Source: Patescibacteria group bacterium
GTDB taxonomy: Bacteria; Patescibacteriota; Minisyncoccia; UBA6257; JAAZHW01
DNA: 40,277 bases
Direction: 5' to 3'
Assembly: GCA_022711075.1 (NCBI GenBank)
Contig: JAKLFS010000001.1
Location: forward strand, 3,859 to 44,135
Shown: positions 26,798 through 34,439 of the stretch, piece by piece
How positions within the stretch are numbered: the stretch's first letter is position 1
Layout of the letters: each line of letters starts with the position of its first letter
Position numbers and translations under genes: made by a program
The notes under the pieces: model-generated
What the model was told of the DNA's origin: nothing
The model's input: the letters and a program-made list of their open reading frames with translations, nothing else
Databases searched by the model: none

Positions 26798-28552
26798 TTA
26801 AACTGTTTCCTTTAAAATTTCGTCGATGGAGACCACGCCGTCCAAGGCCTTGATTAATCCGTCCTGCCGCAAAGTAATCATCCCCTGCTTTTTAGCCACT
26901 AACGTCAGGTTGCTTTCCGTCGGGTCCTTTAAAATCGCTTCGGCTAATTCCGGAGTCATTTCCAGCATTTCAAAGATTCCAATCCTGCCTTTAGTGCCTT
27001 TGTAATTGCAAGCTTCGCAACCTTGCGGCAGATATATTTCTATCGGCTCTTTAACGGCTAATTTTTCTTTGAGGGCCGTTGGCAATCCGGATAATATTTT
27101 TTTAATCTCCTCCAATAAACTGCCCGAGGCTATCACTTTCTTTTTGCAATTATCGCAAAGGCGGCCGACCAATCTTTGGCTCATCATCAAAATCAAAGAC
27201 GAAGGCAGAAGAAAAGGCTCAACCTTCATATCAATCAAGCGCGACACCACTCCGATGGCATCATTGGTATGCAGAGTGGAAAGAACTAAGTGACCAGTCA
27301 ACGCCGCATGCACTGCCAAGGCCGCTGTTTCATTGTCGCGGATTTCACCAACCATAATGATATCCGGATCCTGCCGCACAATCTGCCTTAATCCCGAAGC
27401 AAAATCATAGCCGATTTCCGGTTTAACCTGAGACTGATTGATTCCCTCCATGAAATATTCCACCGGGTCTTCCAAACTAACGACATTAACGTCTTCTTTG
27501 TTCAAAGTGCCAAGGATGGCATAAAGAGACGTAGTTTTACCAGAACCTGTCGGGCCAGTGGCTAAAATCATCCCGAAGGGCTTATCCATCGCCGTTTTCA
27601 AAAGCTTCAAATGATAGTCCCTAACTCCCAAATCGGAAATCGTTTTCAAGCCAACGGAAGCATCAAGCAAGCGAATCGCCACTTTCTCGCCAACGGCAGT
27701 CGGGAAAGTGGAAACACGGAAATCGATTTCTTTGTTGTCAATTAAAGTGCGGAAGCGGCCATCCTGAGGCACTCGCGACTCATCGATTTTCAATTCCGAA
27801 AGAATTTTAATGCGGGAAACTATCGGCGCCTGCAATTCCAAGGGCAAATTCAAAACATTCTTCAAATCACCGTCAATCCGAAAACGCACCCTGAGCCGAG
27901 AACGTTGCGGTTCAATATGGATATCCGAAGCCCGCTCCGCCGCCGCTTGATGCAAAATCGTGGAAACCAATTTAATAACCGGAGCTTCTTCGGCAATCAG
28001 ACCGCTCGCTTCTTCAATTTTCACTATGCGCTGTTGCGGCAACAGATAAGACGATTTGCTCTGCCGCTTAAATATATCCAAAGCCTCAGTCACTTCTTTC
28101 ACGCGCGTATCAAAAGTCCGGTAGCCTCGTGATAAATCATATAAAGCCGTTGGCGTGATAAGATAAATGCCGATATTAACTTTTTTCTGTTTGGCGATAA
28201 ATCTTAATACTTCTTGCGCCCGAACGTCATCGGGTTGCAGCATGCCCACCAAAACTGTATCCTTATCTCGGGCAAAGGCCACTAATTTATGCGTTTTAGC
28301 CACTTCCTCGGGAATAAAATTCAAAATTTCCGGAGCAACTGCCTCATCTTTTTTAAAAGTTTTAAGAGGGACCTTAAAAAATTCGCTTTTCGCTTGGCCG
28401 AGCTCTTCTTCGGAAACTATCCTCTTTTCGTTGATAATATCTTCGACGGGTCGGTTTAAACTTTCGGCCTCTTTTAAAACACTATCGGCAATAGCCGAAG
28501 TAATTTTCCCGTTTTTAAGCAAAGTATCAATGAGACTTTTATTGGAAATCAT
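26798..28552 (-). CDS. pilB: PilB/GspE-type extension ATPase (locus 2)
   Basis: 584 residues: an MshEN-like N-domain (about 1-150), then the ATPase core. Walker A GPTGSGKTTSLY lies near residue 330, with EDPVEYF, Walker B IIMVGEIRDNETA and the His box TGHLVLSTLHTNDA. A zinc-binding tetracysteine follows (CDNC...CEAC). It is the partner of the adjacent pilT and pilC. It is similar in size to the locus 1 ATPase but clearly a separate paralogue. It is preceded by a roughly 90-base gap after the PilP-like gene without a visible terminator. Confidence 0.94.
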   Translation of the reverse strand: MISNKSLIDTLLKNGKITSAIADSVLKEAESLNRPVEDIINEKRIVSEEELGQAKSEFFKVPLKTFKKDEAVAPEILNFIPEEVAKTHKLVAFARDKDTVLVGMLQPDDVRAQEVLRFIAKQKKVNIGIYLITPTALYDLSRGYRTFDTRVKEVTEALDIFKRQSKSSYLLPQQRIVKIEEASGLIAEEAPVIKLVSTILHQAAAERASDIHIEPQRSRLRVRFRIDGDLKNVLNLPLELQAPIVSRIKILSELKIDESRVPQDGRFRTLIDNKEIDFRVSTFPTAVGEKVAIRLLDASVGLKTISDLGVRDYHLKLLKTAMDKPFGMILATGPTGSGKTTSLYAILGTLNKEDVNVVSLEDPVEYFMEGINQSQVKPEIGYDFASGLRQIVRQDPDIIMVGEIRDNETAALAVHAALTGHLVLSTLHTNDAIGVVSRLIDMKVEPFLLPSSLILMMSQRLVGRLCDNCKKKVIASGSLLEEIKKILSGLPTALKEKLAVKEPIEIYLPQGCEACNYKGTKGRIGIFEMLEMTPELAEAILKDPTESNLTLVAKKQGMITLRQDGLIKALDGVVSIDEILKETV

Positions 28553-28643
28553 AAAAAATTATTTTAATTTATAAGCCGGGCGCCGCTCCGCCGAACCGAA
28601 CCCTATTTCTAAATTTGGCGCGCCTCCTGTTCCAGCGAAATCT

Positions 28644-28982
28644 TTAAAACGGAATGAACGGATTGGGTCGACCCAAACTTCCGATATCAACGGGGTCGGC
28701 ATAGGAATGAAGGGATTGATAAATTGAATTTTCCAGGACTGTTGCCGGATCAAACTTTAGATTGATGATTCCGCCGGTTACGTCTTTTTGCAAGTCAGCC
28801 TGCAACAAAGAAAGATCGCTGCTTTGACCGAAAATCAAACCAACGATCTTGCTCAAAATCCCGCCCGAAGAAGCGCTCGGCGCAAAAAACACAAAATAAA
28901 TGACAATAATGGCCACAATCAAAACACCGATAAATATGTAGAGCCATGTTCTTTTCTTTGGTTTTTCTTCAAGTGTTTCCAT
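28644..28982 (-). CDS. Short PilP-like pilus assembly protein
   Basis: 112 residues with a basic N-terminus, one membrane helix (about 13-35) and a small extracytoplasmic part ending GRPNPFIPF, which recalls the G-R-x-D-P-F motif near the start of the mature domain in PilP. Its position after pilO and before pilB is where PilP is expected. It lacks the PilP lipobox and most of the beta domain, as expected if there is no outer membrane secretin to dock with. The assignment rests mainly on order and the C-terminal motif. Confidence 0.5.
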   Translation of the reverse strand: METLEEKPKKRTWLYIFIGVLIVAIIVIYFVFFAPSASSGGILSKIVGLIFGQSSDLSLLQADLQKDVTGGIINLKFDPATVLENSIYQSLHSYADPVDIGSLGRPNPFIPF

Positions 28983-28993
28983 GATATTTTTAC

Positions 28994-29575
28994 TTATTGA
29001 TAATAAACATTAAGGATAACTCTGAAATTGAAGAGGCCGGAATTCTTCTGGCTATCGGTTGTGGAGCCGGCAAAAGCGATATTAACGATATCCATTAAAC
29101 GAATGTCGCTTTCAACGGCATTAAGCCAAGTCTTCAATGATTCGTAATTACCCGTAAGTCCGAGGGTTAGGCGCAAAGTTTTATAGCTCTGAACTATATT
29201 CTGCGCGCTTTTCTTGGAACTGGGAGTTGAAACTCCGACATTTTCAAAATTAATACTCTGCAAGGACAGGCCGCTTTGCGTGGTAATCGTCTCCAATTGC
29301 GCCAATAAATTTTGAATCTCGGCGCCGCGAGGAATGCTTAAAGAAATCGTCTGACTCACGCTGATCAGACTCTTATACTGGTCAATGATGGATTTCGCAA
29401 TCTGAACAGCCTGATACTGTGTATCATATTGGGATTTTTCCTCGTTGATTTTCTTATTTAAATCTCCCACCTCTTTGAAAGCCGGCCAGGTCCAAACAAA
29501 AATTACTACCAGCGCCAAAATCAAAACGACGAGGGACAAAGTTAAACTAATATTTCTTTTGGCTGTATATTTCAT
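28994..29575 (-). CDS. pilO: PilO-like pilus assembly protein
   Basis: 193 residues: a short cytoplasmic tail, one membrane helix (about 9-30), a coiled coil (about 38-75, KKINEEKSQYDTQYQAVQIAKSII), then an alpha/beta periplasmic domain (LSLQSINFENV; LRLTLGLTGNYESLKTWLNAVES). This is the PilO layout, which forms a heterodimer with PilN in the inner membrane alignment complex. It lies 18 bases after pilN and 11 before the PilP-like gene. Confidence 0.82.
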   Translation of the reverse strand: MKYTAKRNISLTLSLVVLILALVVIFVWTWPAFKEVGDLNKKINEEKSQYDTQYQAVQIAKSIIDQYKSLISVSQTISLSIPRGAEIQNLLAQLETITTQSGLSLQSINFENVGVSTPSSKKSAQNIVQSYKTLRLTLGLTGNYESLKTWLNAVESDIRLMDIVNIAFAGSTTDSQKNSGLFNFRVILNVYYQ

Positions 29576-29593
29576 AGTGGACCCGATCGGAGA

Positions 29594-30142
29594 TTACTGG
29601 AAATTTTTTAAAACCAGCGACGATTTGAAAAATATTTCCATGGAGAAAGTCGTTTTGCCTGCGCCTTGACGAAGGTCGGATAAAGTAACGCTATCGAAAT
29701 CGGAAGTTCTTTGAAAGGCCAAAAGCTGCTGAGCAATCGCCTGTAAATTCTGGCCATAACCATCCATTTGGAGGCGATTTTCGTTAAAATCGTAACTAAA
29801 GTTTGTAAAAGCAACCTGCGGATGCGTAGTTAATTCCAGCCTTTCAAAAATCTGCGAGGGATAGATGTGTTTTTCCAGTAGCGTCCGCAAATTAACCAGC
29901 TGCGAATAAAAAGCCACTACCCCCTCTCTATCCTGAGTGGGAATTTCCTTTTCCAGACCCTTAATTTTATTCTCTAAATCAGCTGATTGACGATCCAAAA
30001 CTCCGATGTAAACATAGTGAATCAAAAGATAAAGGACTAAAGCGATGATAAAAATAATAATGGAAAAACGCAAAAATTTTCCCAGCCAGCCGCTCGGCTT
30101 TTTTTCCGGACCGAATGATTCCATTAATTGAAAATCAGGCAT
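29594..30142 (-). CDS. pilN: PilN-like pilus assembly protein
   Basis: 182 residues. The cytoplasmic N-terminus (MPDFQLMESFG) is where PilN normally contacts PilM. A membrane helix (about 24-46), a coiled segment (DLENKIKGLEKEI) and a small alpha/beta domain follow. It begins 114 bases after pilM, with an apparent internal promoter in that gap, and is followed by pilO. The N-terminal motif is less conserved than the usual INLLP. Confidence 0.78.
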   Translation of the reverse strand: MPDFQLMESFGPEKKPSGWLGKFLRFSIIIFIIALVLYLLIHYVYIGVLDRQSADLENKIKGLEKEIPTQDREGVVAFYSQLVNLRTLLEKHIYPSQIFERLELTTHPQVAFTNFSYDFNENRLQMDGYGQNLQAIAQQLLAFQRTSDFDSVTLSDLRQGAGKTTFSMEIFFKSSLVLKNFQ

Positions 30143-30172
30143 AAGAACTTAATTTTTATGGCTTATATCTAT

Positions 30173-30201
30173 ATTATACACTTTTTTAATAGGCAACCCA
30201 A
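30173..30201 (-). promoter_or_regulatory. Promoter in the pilM-pilN gap
   Basis: On the - strand TTGGGT (30196-30201), a 17-base spacer, TATAAT (30173-30178). The predicted start near 30166 gives a leader of about 24 bases to pilN. A GTTATCCACA site lies 4 bases upstream of the -35. Confidence 0.5.
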
Positions 30202-30204
30202 GGA

Positions 30205-30214
30205 GTTATCCACA
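30205..30214. promoter_or_regulatory. DnaA-box-like site GTTATCCACA (copy 3)
   Basis: It contains a perfect TTATCCACA next to the -35 of the pilN promoter, in the pilM-pilN gap. Confidence 0.4.
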
Positions 30215-30256
30215 TTAGAGCGCCGATTTTCAAGGCCAAGCAGATTTCATCTTTAT

Positions 30257-31300
30257 TTAGTATATTCCCCGCAGCGCCAGACCGGTGGCCACAGCCAAAG
30301 ACGGCCCGATCTCTTTCAATAATGGCTCTAAAAATTGCTGATAAGAGATGTTCGCAAACGGCCAAGCGCGCTTAACGCTCAATTCTAATTGCTGAGACAA
30401 ATATTTTTCTAACCCCGGTAAATTTGCCGTACCGCCGGCCAAGATTACGTTCTTGATGTCAACGCCGGTCTTTTCTTTGTAAATATTGAGGGAGCGGGAA
30501 ATTTCATTGCCGAAATAATCAATAACCGGAAGCATCAGGTTAACCACTTCCGTTTCTTGCGGCTCAACATTAAAACCCTTCACCCTTTTAAATTCTTCGG
30601 CCCGCTCCTTGGAAACACCCAAACCCTGCGCGATCACGTGAGTAATTTCCGAACCGGCCGTAGTCAAATTCTCATTGCTCACCAAATAGCCGTTTTCCAC
30701 AATCGCCACATTGGTGGATTGAGCGCCCACGTCCAAAATCAAAGCCGGAGACTTATCCTGACCCAAAAGCGATCGGGCCAAAGACACGCTTTCCAATTCA
30801 AAGGCAACCACGTCTAAGCCAACACCCTTGGCAATTCTTTGATAGCGCTGGATTAAATCCTTGGGAATGGCGATTAAAAGAATTCGGCTGGAAACGTTTT
30901 TGGCCAGGCGATTTCCCTCATTGATAATCGCCCAATCAATAGTCAAATCCTCCAGGGGCAAAGGAATGTATTTTTTCGCCTCAAAAGGAATGGCGCGGCT
31001 TATTTCTTTCTCATCAGTAAGAGGTATGTCAAAAATCGTCACAAAGCTGGAAAAAATAGGCAAAGAAATAACGGCCCGTTTAGTATGCGGTTTAAAGCTT
31101 TTTAAAAGCTTTTTAAGCAGATCGACGGTCGTTTCCTCTACAATCTTGAAATAACTTGATTGAATGGCGGCATTTGGCCTATCCAAATAACCGTAGGTCT
31201 CCAAAATACCGTAATTGTCCAAAACAATTTCGCTGCCGGACTTTGACAGTTCCACTATTTTAATATTGCTGGTTCCGATATCAACGCCCAAAGATCGCAT
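30257..31300 (-). CDS. pilM: PilM, actin-like pilus assembly ATPase
   Basis: 347 residues with the actin/FtsA-like fold: phosphate-1 loop LGVDIGTSNIKIVEL, a second conserved strand ALILDVGAQSTNVAIVENG, and the adenosine motif NVILAGGTANLPGLEKYL. It has the PilM-typical segment FEAKKYIPLPLEDLTIDW. It binds ATP and PilN in the cytoplasm. It is first in the second pilus locus, divergent from comF across an 80-base gap with promoters for both. Confidence 0.93.
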   Translation of the reverse strand: MRSLGVDIGTSNIKIVELSKSGSEIVLDNYGILETYGYLDRPNAAIQSSYFKIVEETTVDLLKKLLKSFKPHTKRAVISLPIFSSFVTIFDIPLTDEKEISRAIPFEAKKYIPLPLEDLTIDWAIINEGNRLAKNVSSRILLIAIPKDLIQRYQRIAKGVGLDVVAFELESVSLARSLLGQDKSPALILDVGAQSTNVAIVENGYLVSNENLTTAGSEITHVIAQGLGVSKERAEEFKRVKGFNVEPQETEVVNLMLPVIDYFGNEISRSLNIYKEKTGVDIKNVILAGGTANLPGLEKYLSQQLELSVKRAWPFANISYQQFLEPLLKEIGPSLAVATGLALRGIY

Positions 31301-31326
31301 AAATTTAACTAAGACGAAAATTGTAC

Positions 31327-31332
31327 TATAAT
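31327..31332 (+). promoter_or_regulatory. -10 box for comF
   Basis: TATAAT on the + strand 48 bases before the comF ATG; the -35 (TTTAAC at 31304-31309) is weak. Confidence 0.35.
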
Positions 31333-31338
31333 AGACTT

Positions 31339-31367
31339 ATTATACGATATTTTCTGATTAGCCACAA
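31339..31367 (-). promoter_or_regulatory. Promoter of the pilM operon
   Basis: On the - strand TTGTGG (31362-31367), a 17-base spacer, TATAAT (31339-31344); start near 31332, so it overlaps the divergent comF promoter. Confidence 0.45.
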
Positions 31368-31379
31368 CATTTCCCAACT

Positions 31380-32099
31380 ATGTTTCAGAAAATAGAAAAC
31401 TTTGTTTTAGATTGTGTTTTTCCCACCTATTGCTTGGGTTGCGGCCGATTTTTGAAAAGCGAAGCAAAAACCCATCTCTGCCCGGATTGCCGGAATAAAA
31501 TCTCCGTTAATTCCGGCCTTTTCTGCCCTATTTGCTTCAAAAGAATAGCGGCGGGAAATTTTAACAAGTGCCGGCACTCCGCCAAAGCTTCTTCTTTGGA
31601 TTTTTTGGGAATTGCCGTCAGCTATGAAAATCCACTCGTTCGAGAATTAATCCACAAATATAAATATGGCTTCGCCAAAGAAATCAGCCAGACCCTGTCG
31701 GAAATTTTGATTCGTTACTGGGAAAAGACTTGCCCGGACGATTTAAAAAGATATTGTCTGGTCGCCGTTCCACTTCACCGTCAGAGATTCAACTGGCGGG
31801 GCTTCAACCAATCGGAAGAGCTCGCCAAAATTTTAAGCCAGAGACTTTCCCTTCCCCTGAACAATAATTGCCTTATCCGCCGAAAGAAAACTGCCAGTCA
31901 GGCGGAAATAAAAGATTTCCAGGAAAGAAAAAATAACTTGCAAAATGCCTTCAGCCTCAAAAATCAGGGGCCGTTAGAAAATAAAAACATCATCCTCCTG
32001 GATGACGTCTTCACTTCCGGCGCCACCATGGAGGCGGCGGCCGCGGCCTTAAAATCCGGCGGCGCAAAAAGAATTATCGGACTGGCCATCGCCAAATAA
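31380..32099 (+). CDS. comF: ComF family protein (competence-associated phosphoribosyltransferase fold)
   Basis: 239 residues. The N-terminal zinc-ribbon-like part has CLGCG, CPDC and CPICF. The phosphoribosyltransferase domain ends with the PRPP-loop signature IILLDDVFTSGATM. The central motif VPLHRQRFNWRGFNQSEELAK is characteristic of ComF. Members are linked to DNA uptake, probably handling incoming single strands, though the biochemistry is unsettled. It is divergent from pilM with overlapping promoter elements, consistent with joint regulation with the pilus. It ends 4 bases from the convergent ftsQ stop, so there is no terminator between them. Confidence 0.93.
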   Translation: MFQKIENFVLDCVFPTYCLGCGRFLKSEAKTHLCPDCRNKISVNSGLFCPICFKRIAAGNFNKCRHSAKASSLDFLGIAVSYENPLVRELIHKYKYGFAKEISQTLSEILIRYWEKTCPDDLKRYCLVAVPLHRQRFNWRGFNQSEELAKILSQRLSLPLNNNCLIRRKKTASQAEIKDFQERKNNLQNAFSLKNQGPLENKNIILLDDVFTSGATMEAAAAALKSGGAKRIIGLAIAK

Positions 32100-32103
32100 A
32101 TGA

Positions 32104-32898
32104 TCAGGATGCCGTCTTCCAATAAATATTGCGCAAATAGCGGAGATCCAGATATTCCAAAGACTCAAAATCAAAATCGCTTTGAAGAAGATAGAAAAGG
32201 GCTGCCTTGGTTCTAGTTAGATCTTCCTGATTTAAATAAACCTGCCACCCGGCCGAAGTCTGAATGATCAAACCGGTAGTGGTGATTTGCACGCTATTCA
32301 AATGAAAACGCTCGGCCAAACTATTCCAAATGAAAATTAAATCGTCAAAAGACCCGTGCGTCAAAATCTTGTCGCCCAAACTATAAAGGCGGCCGGAATT
32401 ATCTTGAATCAAAAATATTACATTGCCTTCGGTTTGCGGCGAGGCAACGAAAACCACGCCCTGCTCATCAAAATAAAAACAATTCTGCTCTTCATTGCCT
32501 AAACATAAAATCCCCTTGCTCTGCCGTTCGTGCAGATTAAAAACAAGAGATTTATTTTTAAAGTCTTTGTGCAAAGAAAAATCTTTGATAACCGGATTTT
32601 TAAAAACTAAATCGCTAAAATCTTTGGCGAAAAGAAAAATAAGATTATTCCTGAAATTAATAAACCCTAAAATCCGCTGGGAAGACAAATATTGATTCAC
32701 CTCTTCTTCTAATTGTACCGCTTTGGCAAAATGAGCGCCGGTAATTTCCACTTTTTTTACGGCTAACCAACCGGAAAGAAAAATTACATAAAATATGCCA
32801 AAGGCGGCCGCCAAAATAATGAGAAAAATCAAAACAGACCGCCGTCTCCTTCTCCGGCTTTTATCAACTCTCACTTGACGCGAACGCCAACCCCTCAT
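32104..32898 (-). CDS. ftsQ: FtsQ/DivIB-type cell division protein
   Basis: 264 residues: a very basic cytoplasmic tail (RSRQVRVDKSRRRRRR), one membrane helix (about 23-48), then a POTRA-type domain (LAVKKVEITGAHFAK... and IKDFSLHKDFKNKSLVFNLHERQ) and a beta domain. This is the FtsQ layout of the divisome linker with FtsB/FtsL. Its ATG directly follows the serS stop. Sequence similarity in this family is low, so the call rests on architecture and the POTRA pattern. Confidence 0.75.
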   Translation of the reverse strand: MRGWRSRQVRVDKSRRRRRRSVLIFLIILAAAFGIFYVIFLSGWLAVKKVEITGAHFAKAVQLEEEVNQYLSSQRILGFINFRNNLIFLFAKDFSDLVFKNPVIKDFSLHKDFKNKSLVFNLHERQSKGILCLGNEEQNCFYFDEQGVVFVASPQTEGNVIFLIQDNSGRLYSLGDKILTHGSFDDLIFIWNSLAERFHLNSVQITTTGLIIQTSAGWQVYLNQEDLTRTKAALFYLLQSDFDFESLEYLDLRYLRNIYWKTAS

Positions 32899-34131
32899 TT
32901 ATTTTAAATACGGTTTCAAAACTTTTGGAATCTCAATGGAGCCGTCTTTTTGCTGATAATTCTCAATGATAGCCACTAAAATCCGGCCGATGGCAAAGGC
33001 TGTCCCGTTCAAAGTGTGGACAAATTTTTGACCGTCCTTACTTTTATATTTGATGTTCAATCTCCGACTCTGGAAATCCGTGCAATTGCTGTTGGAATGG
33101 GTTTCTTTGTATTGGTCTTGGCTGGGCAGCCAGGCCTCAAGGTCGTAACTGGAAGCAGAAGGGTTGTACATATCACCAGTGCAGATGCGGAGAACGCGAT
33201 AAGGAATTTTCAAATCCTGCATTAATTCCTCCTCCATTTGCAAAATCAAGGCCTGCTCTTTGGCGGAATCTTCAGGTTTAGCAAAAATGAACATTTCCAA
33301 CTTCTCAAAATAATGAACCCGCAAAATCCCTTTGGTGTCTTTACCGTAAGAGCCGGCTTCGCGCCGGAAACACGGAGAAAAAGCGATATACCGCAAAGGC
33401 AACTCTGCCTCTTCAAAAACTTCGTCCTGATGCATTGGACCAATCGCCTGTTCGGCAGTGCCGATTAAAAACAAATCGTCTTCGGGAAAATAATAACGTT
33501 CTTCCCAGTCTTTGGGCGAATCAATCGCGCCCATACCCTGCATGGATTTTTTAGAAACCAGGGCCGGCGGCACAACGGGAATAAATCCGTACTCCGATAA
33601 TTTGCGCAATGTAAATTGCACTAAGGCATATTCTATTAAGACCGCGTTTCCCTTTAAATAACCGAAACGCGTGCCAATGGCCTTGGCTGCTCTTTTTACG
33701 TCTATCCATTTATCTTCCGTCAAGGTCAAATAATCTTTCGGCTCAAAAGAAAATTTCGGCTTCTTCCCGACTTCCCGTAAAACTTTATTTCCGGTTTCAT
33801 CCAAGCCAACCGGAACATCAGCCAAAGGAACATTGGGCACCAAATAAAGCATCGCCTCCAACTCCGCCTGAAACGGCTCCTGCTGTTTTTCCAGCTCCCT
33901 GATTCTTTCTTTCATAGATTTGGCTTTTTCCAATTCGTCTTGGCTGAAATTTCTGTTTTTGGACAACCTGTTTTGCTCGGCGCGCAAAAACTCCACTTCA
34001 GACATTACCGAGCGCCACTCTTTATCCAAGGCCAAAATTTTATCAACCTCGACCTTAGCTCTGCGATTTTTTATTGTTTCCCGAAATAAATCGGGGTTTT
34101 CTCTGATTTGTTTTAATAAATCTGTTAGCAT
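32899..34131 (-). CDS. serS: Serine--tRNA ligase
   Basis: A class II synthetase, 410 residues. The N-terminal antiparallel coiled coil that contacts the long variable arm spans about 30-95 (EVEFLRAEQNRLSKN...). Motif 2 is FRREAGSYGKDTKGILRVH. Motif 3 is NGTAFAIGRILVAIIENYQ. The serine-site segment GTAEQAIGPMH replaces the usual TAE-P-x-x-N region. Its ATG directly follows the GIY-YIG stop (TAAATG), and the start codon lies within a 17-base repeat shared in inverted form with 34421-34437. Confidence 0.96.
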   Translation of the reverse strand: MLTDLLKQIRENPDLFRETIKNRRAKVEVDKILALDKEWRSVMSEVEFLRAEQNRLSKNRNFSQDELEKAKSMKERIRELEKQQEPFQAELEAMLYLVPNVPLADVPVGLDETGNKVLREVGKKPKFSFEPKDYLTLTEDKWIDVKRAAKAIGTRFGYLKGNAVLIEYALVQFTLRKLSEYGFIPVVPPALVSKKSMQGMGAIDSPKDWEERYYFPEDDLFLIGTAEQAIGPMHQDEVFEEAELPLRYIAFSPCFRREAGSYGKDTKGILRVHYFEKLEMFIFAKPEDSAKEQALILQMEEELMQDLKIPYRVLRICTGDMYNPSASSYDLEAWLPSQDQYKETHSNSNCTDFQSRRLNIKYKSKDGQKFVHTLNGTAFAIGRILVAIIENYQQKDGSIEIPKVLKPYLK

Positions 34132-34146
34132 TTACCCTGTAAAATA
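34130..34146. repeat. 17-bp inverted repeat, left copy
   Basis: ATTTACCCTGTAAAATA is the inverted partner of 34421-34437 (15 of 17 bases). It spans the serS ATG and the GIY-YIG stop. The two copies bracket the GIY-YIG gene almost exactly. Confidence 0.6.
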
Positions 34147-34389
34147 AGATTTGAGGCGACTTTTAATAAACTTTTTTCCATAATACGTTTTTAGATACTT
34201 TTCCCTGCGCGTTGCATCTTGTTGATTCAAACAACATTCAAAATAAATTAGTTTTAATGGTTGTCTGTCTTTAGTAGATTCTACAAGGCCTTTTTGATGT
34301 TGCTCAAATCTTAATTTTATATTTTTTGTATATCCCGTATAAAATTTCTTATCTTTAAGGCTCTGGAGAATATAAACGCAGTAAAACAT
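34132..34389 (-). CDS. Small GIY-YIG nuclease-domain protein
   Basis: 85 residues forming one GIY-YIG domain. The catalytic strands read CVYILQSLKDKKFYTGYT (the GIY and YIG positions are VYI and YTG), followed by the conserved Arg in LRFEQH and Glu in ATRREKYLK. This matches the stand-alone UvrC-N-like group often annotated as GIY-YIG family proteins, which lack a DNA-binding domain. It is inserted between lysS and serS and flanked by 17-bp inverted repeats, suggesting mobility. The codon context is AT-richer than its neighbours. Function unknown; DNA repair or homing-like behaviour are the options. Confidence 0.85.
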   Translation of the reverse strand: MFYCVYILQSLKDKKFYTGYTKNIKLRFEQHQKGLVESTKDRQPLKLIYFECCLNQQDATRREKYLKTYYGKKFIKSRLKSYFTG

Positions 34390-34420
34390 AGCAGAAATTA
34401 AATATACAAAAAATTAAAAT

Positions 34421-34437
34421 TATTTCACAGGGTGAAT
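34421..34437. repeat. 17-bp inverted repeat, right copy
   Basis: TATTTCACAGGGTGAAT is the reverse complement of the left copy at 15 of 17 positions. It lies between the lysS stop and the GIY-YIG start. Confidence 0.6.
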
Positions 34438-34439
34438 CT

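Noticed and set aside
28559..28753. 64-residue - strand frame overlapping the PilP-like 3' end
   Set aside because: Out of frame with the PilP-like gene, no motif, and the rest covers the non-coding gap before pilB.
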